From NCBI GenBank assembly GCA_014529385.2, contig CM043967.1:10924001-10988000 (forward strand): a DNA stretch of 64,000 nucleotides, given 5' to 3'. The notes beneath the pieces are model-generated. The model saw only the letters and a program-made list of their open reading frames with translations. It ran no database searches and was not told the origin of the DNA. A program made the translations under genes and the position numbers. The stretch comes from Adiantum capillus-veneris. Lineage: Eukaryota; Streptophyta; Polypodiopsida; Polypodiales; Pteridaceae. Shown here in pieces: positions 57,296 through 64,000 of the stretch. Within the stretch, counting starts at the first letter, position 1, and each line of letters begins with the position of its first letter.

Positions 57296-58440
57296 AAGTT
57301 GAATTCTTGGCAAGACACCCTATTTCCCGTTGAAGGATCACATTACACTACGATGAGGCTGCAGCAAGCAAACAGTCTCACTTTCAAGGTGCTGCAGAAT
57401 ATTGCATTTGTTTGGTGCAGCTTTATATGAACTCCAAGTCCGTGGAGCTTTGGGACCTCCAGGACCGGGTAGGCCAATGATGATGTAGTACACTGTCAGA
57501 GTGGTTAATGAAATAGCAGTCTTTGGGTGATTAATCTTTGGGGCTTCTGCCTCACACACTGTTGTGCTCTATCTATGCTGTTACTTTCGTTTATGGCCTT
57601 GTAATTTCCAGTCCTAGTTATGGTTTGTCCATGATTGCCTCTAAGAACATATAATCTGCAATTAGACCACTTTATAATGCTAGTAGACAACAGTGCTGCT
57701 TGCATATTCGCAAAAGACATCTGATCCAGATTGTGTCTTGTCAGTATGAGCTCAAGTGTTGTTGTAGCTGCTAAGCATATATTTTGATGTAAAAGCTCCA
57801 AGTTCATGCCTTGGCACAAATAAGTTATTGAGAGGACAGAAATGGAGCACAGAGTGGAGACAGAATAGAATTCCAAAAGGGGGGCAGCAAAAAGCTCAAG
57901 AGTTCAAGGTGAATGCTGTTACAAGGTAGCCCGAGGAAGTGAGAAGTTCTGAGGGTGCTTTATCGCAAAGTCTGGCGATGGATAGGTCACTCTTATGTGT
58001 GGATGTTGGGCTGCGTGTAAGGAAAGGTAGGTAGGGCAGCCCACTTTAGTTAACTTTCAAGTGTTAGTTTGGGTCTGCCGCTTTTGGGTGGTCCTCGAGC
58101 TCCACACGCATTGTCAATTGTCATTTGTGCAAAAGTTAAAGGTTGATTATATACGACCTTTCGTGCTCGACTTCTACCAGTATCTATTGTGTGATTTTGG
58201 GCATCGTGTGTGCTTCTCTCCTTAATGGTATGAGAATCTGAAGGTGCCTCTTTTGGAAGCGTTCCTTTTCCTAGCAACATTGCCTTTGCTGCTCCTCTTC
58301 TGGCAATCTCTAGGGCAATAATGATTGGCTCTATTTTACAGCCTGTCCTTTTTTGTCTTTTGCTGAAAATCCACATGCGATTTGTTGGAAAATGCAACCT
58401 ACTTTTTGATCCGTAGTCTCTTTTTCAGCCCGTTATTGAT
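57296..58440. other. Presenilin 3' region and intergenic stretch
   Basis: The first few hundred bases are probably presenilin 3' UTR; no unambiguous AATAAA signal was found. Minus-strand ORFs of 123 codons (57876-57505) and 115 codons (58397-58050) have no recognisable domain and are probably chance. No RNA gene or repeat is evident up to about 58440. Confidence 0.5.
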
Positions 58441-59283
58441 TGATGATGTGGCAGCATGATGACATTGGCAACATGGTGACATGGCCGTTGATGATGTGGC
58501 AGATTTGATGGTGTGGTAACCTGATGCTGTGGGACTTCTGCAGAGTTTGTCGTTTCTCACGTGGATGGTTTTAACATATTGTAAGTTCAGTCGCTCTTAC
58601 TTGCTATTTAGCAACTCAAGAGCTTAAAAGGAGGATCTAGGGCCCAACATTGTATACACCCAGTTCGATTGAATTTTGCTAACCTATTGAAGCATTTATT
58701 AACAGAGAAATACTGCCCTTTGAGGTGCCTACATAACGGGCCAATGCGTTTTAGAGGGGAACTCTACTCCCCTTTATGGGTAGGTGGTTGTGGTTGGTTC
58801 TAAAGTTATTTCTTGTTTGTCTGTCCAAGCGCGTGTTGTAGCATATTGAAGCATTTATAAACAGAGAAATACTGCCCTCTGAGGTGCCTACGTAACGAGC
58901 CAATGCCTCTTAGAGGGGAATTCTGCTCCTCTTTTTGGGTAGGTGGTTGTGGTCGGCTATAAAGTTATTTCTTGTTTGTCGTGTTGTGCACAAGCTTTTT
59001 CCTCACGTGGATGGTTTTAGCATATTGTAATCAGTCGCTCTTGCTTGCTATTTAGCAACTCAAGAGCTTTAAAGGAGGATTTAGAGCCCAACATTGTATA
59101 CACCCAGTTCGATTGAATTTCGCAGAAGTTTGTCTTAACCTATTGAAGCATTTATAAACAGAGAAATACTGCCGTTTGAGGTGCCTACATAACAGGCCAA
59201 TGCTTCTTAGAGGGGAACTCTGCTCCTCTTATGGGTAGGTGGTTGTGGTTGGTGCTAAAGTTATTTCTTGTTTGTCTGTCCAA
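58441..59283. repeat. A/B repeat array (A-B-B-A-B)
   Basis: After a short block of GATGATGTGGCAG-like motifs (58441-58540) two larger units alternate. A (58556-58682 and 59002-59136) begins 'ctcacgtggatggtttta'. B (58683-58827, 58842-58980 and 59137-59283) begins 'attgaagcatttat' and ends 'gttatttcttgtttgtc'. B contains a small stem GAGGGGAA...CTCCTCT-like around its middle. Copies differ by roughly 5-10 percent. No protein frame is conserved. The origin (solo TRIM-like repeats, SINE or non-coding RNA) is unknown. Confidence 0.85.
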
Positions 59284-59398
59284 CTTCGTGTAGTATCAAG
59301 TCTGTGCAGCAGCTCCAGCAAGTTTCAGTGATATTAGAAGACAATTTATCGTTCTCCTCCCTAGCAATCTGGTCCAATAATTGTATCAGATATGCGCC

Positions 59399-60730
59399 AT
59401 GGAGGATACTAAGGATGGTAGCCATCATGAAGAAGGGGGGGAAGAAAATGAGGTTGGGGTTATGGAAGAGGATGCTGATGACCTTGAGGGGGAGGACTTC
59501 TCCTCTCAGTGATAATGAGGGACAGGCTGAGGTCAGCGACTTCTGAACCAATTGAAGTTTCCATATGATAGCATACAAAGGAAAAGGCAATGAAGACAAT
59601 ATTTAAAAAGTGGAGAAAATAAGGCACCAAGGCGTCCAACAAAAGTACCAAAACCAATCGTCATAGCAGATGACAGAAATCCTTCCAAAGTTTCTTGGGT
59701 CTTCCCACATTTACAGCGCTTGCAGGAAAGGGTTCTTCTTGGATGGAGCCTGGAGGATATGGGGCTTATGGAGCCACCTTGCCTGGATATGCTTCAAGAT
59801 TTTTTGGAGGCATGTATAGATTGATGCCGGGCATTCATGGTCAGTCAATTTGGCATGAATGGAGGAAGATTGGTAGCATCTTTTGGCTCTACGCTTGTAC
59901 GACCAACACTAAAACGACCAACACTAATAATTAATTGACATCTGCGGAGGGAAGAAATGCAAGGAAGGAAGGCAAAGCATAAAGTTATGGTTCTCAGGAT
60001 GAAATGAAAGCTTTAGTCTTTATTCAAAAATTTAATGAGCTTTTCTCTGGAGGAAACTTTATCAAAGCTTCAAAAGTTAGGAAATTTTCTTTATACTTGC
60101 AGGGCAATCAATGCATTGCCCTGCAAGTATAAAAAGCATTGCAGTGGTTGTCTGCAGGCTCTTACAGAGCAGACCATGAGGACTTGGCTGGAGTTCAAGC
60201 AGCTCTTGGCTTCCCGATGGCTAACACAACCCTTTGAGGCAGATGCTTTACCTACATGAAACCAGCTGATATTTGGGGGAGCTTACACAGTTATAGTCAG
60301 AAACCATGGGATGCATATCTATTGACTGCGTCTTTCAAAGTTGTCAATTTGAGATATATTGCTGAGGTCTACTTTTTGAAGCAAAATGTCACCAGCATTC
60401 AGGGCATGATCGCACATGCCTGGGATGGTTATGCATTACTCTGTAGGAACAAACTGTTGGGAAGTCGACTAACACAAGACCACTCTACAGCAAAGGATCA
60501 GTCACAACAAGACACAGGAATTTTAGAAGCGGCAGTTTAGGCAAGGATCCAAGAATGATAACGAAACTAGAAAACAAGGCAAGTGTTTTAGGTGTGGAGA
60601 AGTAGGGCACGAGTTTGCTCAGTGTCTAAGAAGAGATGATGCAAAGTCGGAATCTTCCAAAGCTCTTAAGGAACCAAAGACAAAGAAAGCATATACCAAT
60701 GTGCAGCTAGTGTCTGACGAGCTTGATGTT
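59399..60730 (+). pseudogene. Decayed Ty3 gag with CCHC knuckle
   Basis: A small acidic ORF (59399-59512) may be the Gag start. Recognisable Gag text starts near 60030 (GNFIKASKVRKF.LYLQGNQCIALQV; 60035-60259 in one frame, 60256-60540 in another). It ends in a zinc knuckle CFRCGEVGHEFAQC at about 60588-60629. A basic/acidic tail follows to ~60730. Multiple frameshifts and stops. Sequence wording differs from the chromoviruses at 32-37 kb, so this is another Ty3 lineage. Confidence 0.65.
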
Positions 60731-61319
60731 TAGAAAGAGGAAGAGATTACCAAGCTATGCAGGGCATAGGCGAAGGTCAAAAATCAGGAAAGTCTGTGTC
60801 TCTTTGAGGATGGGCTGAGGCCAATTGCATCTCATGTGAAATGGTAATAAGACTGAGGGGATGGTACCTCAGCTGGATACAGCTTAGCAGCACCTAGAAA
60901 GGAGCCAGGTCACCATGCAGCTACCCTCTTAATTGGCAAGCTATGATTGCATGTCCAAGAATATCTGGGACGGAGACTTTTACATTGTACCTCTAGAAGG
61001 ATGTGATTTTTCTGCTTGAAATATCATGGGACAATCAAAACAATTGGATAGTGGCATACAAGGAACCTACCGTTCAAGCACAAGGCAAGGATGTTGATAT
61101 ATGTAAAATTGAAAGGGGAATTTGTTTTCATTGAATTTGCTTCGACAGTTTCAAAGGTAGTGAGAATTTATCTTCTAGCTTACTTGATTTGTGTTGAAGA
61201 GAGGTGTCTGAACGCAGTTCTAACCTATCTCAATTGGATTGAAGTGTCACTCAGGTTGAGAGTTTGCCTGGATAATTGTCATTCCTACAAAATTGGTTCC
61301 TAGCAGTTCACCCTCTAAT

Positions 61320-61660
61320 GAGCACCTTATCAGGTGAATGCTGCCCGAAACAGGAGGAGATTATGAGTCAAGTTAATGACTTATTGGCTGAGGGTCTGAT
61401 TCAACCAGCTCCTCACAGTTTTGAGCACTAATTCAGATGAGGCGGATCACGGCAGTCATGTATGGATTACAAGGCATGAAACAAGAACATCATCAAGAGT
61501 CGGCTTTCAATTTCAGGTATTGATGACATTTCGAATAGATTGTAGGGATTTTGTTTGCCTCAATCGAATTCATCTGAAAAGTGGATATCGTCAGATTTGG
61601 ATTGTGTGAGGAGATAGATGTAAACAAAACAACATCCAGCTCAACTTTTGGATGGCGTGG
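61320..61660 (+). pseudogene. Decayed Ty3 RT N-terminal fragment
   Basis: In alternating frames one can read QEEIMSQVNDLLAEGLIQPA, SCMDYKA.NKNIIKSR and HLKSGYRQIWIV, which align with the first RT blocks of Ty3 elements (connection loop, VDYR.LN.IT..N, DL.SGYHQI). The rest of RT is lost, although a WPQLRQTL-like stretch near 61950 might be an integrase trace. It belongs with the Gag remnant upstream. Confidence 0.6.
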
Positions 61661-62584
61661 ATTTTTTATGATCATTTTTTGAATTTAGTACGCCCTTGCC
61701 ATCCTATCATCAAGAAGTGGATACCATTCAACAACAGTATGTCGATAACCCTATTTTGCTGATATCTGTAAAACGCTTCACGATGGCCATATAATTATAG
61801 GATTCTCTTTCAAAATAAGTTTCACTAATGTACGAGGTTGTGTGTCACTACATGTTTAAGATGGAAGGTTTTGACAAAGTACCCAACCACCTTTGGTAGA
61901 CAATGGGGGATTGACTCTACACACAAAGCTATTGAGCCTCATTTTTGTTGGCCTCAATTGAGGCAGACACTGACTGGACTTCCATGGTTTGTAGTTGACT
62001 AAAGCAGGATCACTCTAAAACTCATGCCTATCAATGGGTCCCAAGGAAGTTGTCCTGTGATAAACATGAGTAGAACGTGAATTCAAAAGAAGGGAAATTT
62101 TTATTTAAAACTTTTTGCATTTTATTTCACAAAGGGGTCATTCAAGGGCTTTCAATTTTTTTTTTACTGTTTGAACATGAAGGACTTTAATACAAATACT
62201 TGAACGTATGTTGTACTAGGTTTCTACAGTGAACAGTGAACTCTTTGGATGTACTAGGTTTCTATATAGTGAACTCTTTGGGTACTTGGTAGGCCATGGG
62301 ACAATATTGCTCTGGATTTTATTTTTGACTTTTCGAAGACCAAAAGAGGAGATGCTGGAATTTGCAATGGTGCATAGTGTTTCAACAAGCCCTAGGGCAT
62401 CCACAACGGGTTACTGTATGCAGGGTATTCACTGAGGGTTAACGTATGGTAGCATGTGAGTGTACAATGGGGGGTTTTATAAGGCAAAGAAGGTAGTTTT
62501 TATAGAAGATTCTTTAGAGCGGGCACTCGGTAACCGGAGGAGCAGCTACCGCAACAAAGCTCACGTTCTCCTTATACTAGAGGC
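61661..62584. other. Non-coding stretch, no gene recognised
   Basis: No supported coding region. A short direct repeat 'tgtactaggtttctaca(t)...gtgaactctttgg' occurs at about 62212-62244 and 62251-62282. No LTR could be delimited. Confidence 0.5.
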
Positions 62585-62776
62585 ATGTTGATCAATCGAG
62601 CGACTGAGCTAGGGAGATCCAGGCACCCACGACTATGGAGGACTACACAACATCGCCGGAGACTGCATCAGAGGATTCGGGCCACTTTGGCCCGACATGC
62701 ACGCCGCCCGGACAGACTACTGACCATGGAGGAGATTGATGAGCTCCGCCAGCGACGGATGATGGATCTGTTGTGA
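62585..62776 (+). CDS. Small arginine-rich ORF, unknown
   Basis: 63 codons from ATG 62585 to TGA 62776, rich in Arg and His (HRRRLHQRIRATLARHARR) with an acidic helix-like stretch near the end (MEEIDELRQRRMMD). It lies in a locally GC-richer patch unlike the AT-rich surroundings. No family is recognised. It could be a fragment of a larger element protein. Low confidence that it is a gene. Confidence 0.25.
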   Translation: MLINRATELGRSRHPRLWRTTQHRRRLHQRIRATLARHARRPDRLLTMEEIDELRQRRMMDLL

Positions 62777-64000
62777 TTTAGCTCTTTTGAGGGTTGTACA
62801 CCTTGCTCATCTTGTACCACACACATACCCACAGTGTGTTATATTAGCCCTCATCCACTACTTTCACAACCCCCCGCCCCCCACTCAGATCCCACACACT
62901 TCCATTTCAGTACCTTTTATTTTTATTTTTGGTACTCAGACATTGTATAAGCAGGCAGATAACAAAGTAATCACTCTCGCTCAAAGGAATACAAAACAAG
63001 ACACAAATAGTTGTTTCCAGCTACAGGTACATTAAATTTTCAAGGGAATATCATGCATTTCTTGCATCAGAATAGTTCCGGGATGGAGAACAATATAAGT
63101 TTCTCCGGTTCATGTGTTTTGTAAGAATCAACTAATAGAAAAACCTCCGGAGCGCGGACCGGAGGTGACCCGAGGACCAACCCTTCTTTTGATCCCCAGT
63201 GTCGTGTCCCTTTGGATTACTTTTAGTTTTATTATTGTGTGGATTTTTAAACAGGATAATTGAATATTCTCAAAAGTGTTGCAAGGAGCTTGATTTCGAT
63301 TCTGTGGAGGAATGAAAACGATGTGTCCCTGACACTTGGGGCCCAAGGAGAAATTGGTATTCATTTTCCTTCTTTTCTCTTTCTGTTGTGAAGGCACACG
63401 TATTTTTAACGGTTTATTATCTTGCAATAGATTACGTGTATATGCATTGTTCAATACACAAGTCCCCTAGGAAGTGTACCGCTGGCCCGCTGCGCACTCT
63501 TGGGTGCACTAACCTTGTGACATGCTATGTTTGTAACCCTATTGAAGTAATGACGAGAGTGGTGTGGCTCCCCTCTACTCTGCTAGAGCAAGCACTAGCA
63601 TTGCAAAGACTCAACAGTCAAAGTTGCTCAAGCTTTGAGAATACATAACTAGCATTCGCCAAGCAAAACGTAGAAGAATCCAATCTTCCTCTTTCAATTG
63701 TATTGTGTGTATCTTATGCTTATCCTAAGCCTGTTAGAAAGCTTCATTAACCCATATCCCAGAAAATGATCTAGCTCACGCATGAGATTGTTGTCATTGG
63801 GGCCCAACATGGGTGGAAATTTTCTTATGGCCTCCACTGCAATCTGAAAAGATGCTTTCATTAGGAGTAAATACTAAACTTGTGCTGTAAGCAAACTCTA
63901 CCAATGAAGATAGCTGGACTTGCAATCTGATATGAGACAGTTTAACAAATCAATGACCACCCAACTTGGGTCTCAGGTTGACCACCTGTCTGAGAATCAA
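62777..64000. other. Non-coding stretch, no gene recognised
   Basis: No convincing coding region. A perfect 8 bp inverted repeat ACCTCCGG/CCGGAGGT with an 8-base loop lies at 63143-63166. Short ORFs (for example 63388-63648) have no domain. The last ~350 bases show nothing recognisable. Confidence 0.5.

Overview
The window comes from a land-plant nuclear genome with long, nested retrotransposon blocks. The evidence is plant-type Ty1/copia and Ty3 elements with initiator-Met or TTGGCGCC-type primer-binding sites, a hAT transposase remnant, a LINE tail, many CT/GA and CA microsatellites, and one intronless plant-type presenilin gene. The exact lineage cannot be fixed from the sequence; a large-genome fern or gymnosperm is a guess.

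Layout. 1-15474 is a giant imperfect palindrome: arms 1-5514 and 9952-15474 around a 4.4 kb spacer. Each arm carries broken Ty3 fragments of two lineages, a ~1.96 kb LTR and CA/CT microsatellites. 15383-17090 is a chromovirus-type LTR. 17.1-19.2 kb is non-coding with a three-unit tandem repeat and the end of an old copia LTR. 19253-28819 is a complete Ty1/copia element on the minus strand (LTRs, PBS, PPT, target duplication TCACC), inserted in an older copia (19.17-19.25 kb plus 28.82-30.56 kb) and itself interrupted by a 3.9 kb non-autonomous element (20964-24899, target duplication GTCCT). 30.65-37.14 kb holds two minus-strand chromovirus copies. 37.2-42.7 kb has minisatellites, a hAT remnant and a decayed kinase-like pseudogene. 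42.7-44.3 kb is a divergent relative of the non-autonomous element. 46.05-52.55 kb has two inverted copies of another Ty3 LTR with a second, much better preserved non-autonomous element between them (47763-51431, target duplication TTTGG). 52.6-55.4 kb contains a foldback element, a GATA/GA microsatellite and a LINE 3' end. 55838-57295 is the presenilin, the only clearly intact host gene. 58.4-64 kb holds an A/B repeat array and a decayed Ty3 gag-RT remnant.

The most interesting content is the non-autonomous copia-derived family: ~190 bp LTRs, PBS and PPT, and a ~610-codon reading frame encoding a short Gag with a CCHC knuckle, a protease-like region without the DSG motif, a Ser/Glu-rich segment and a small remodelled remnant of the copia RT/RNase H region, but no integrase or polymerase core. 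Three related copies are present. The two similar copies share an almost unchanged block in an otherwise divergent leader, and the element must depend on enzymes supplied by another copia. All coordinates and identities were judged by eye; no alignment or database search was run.
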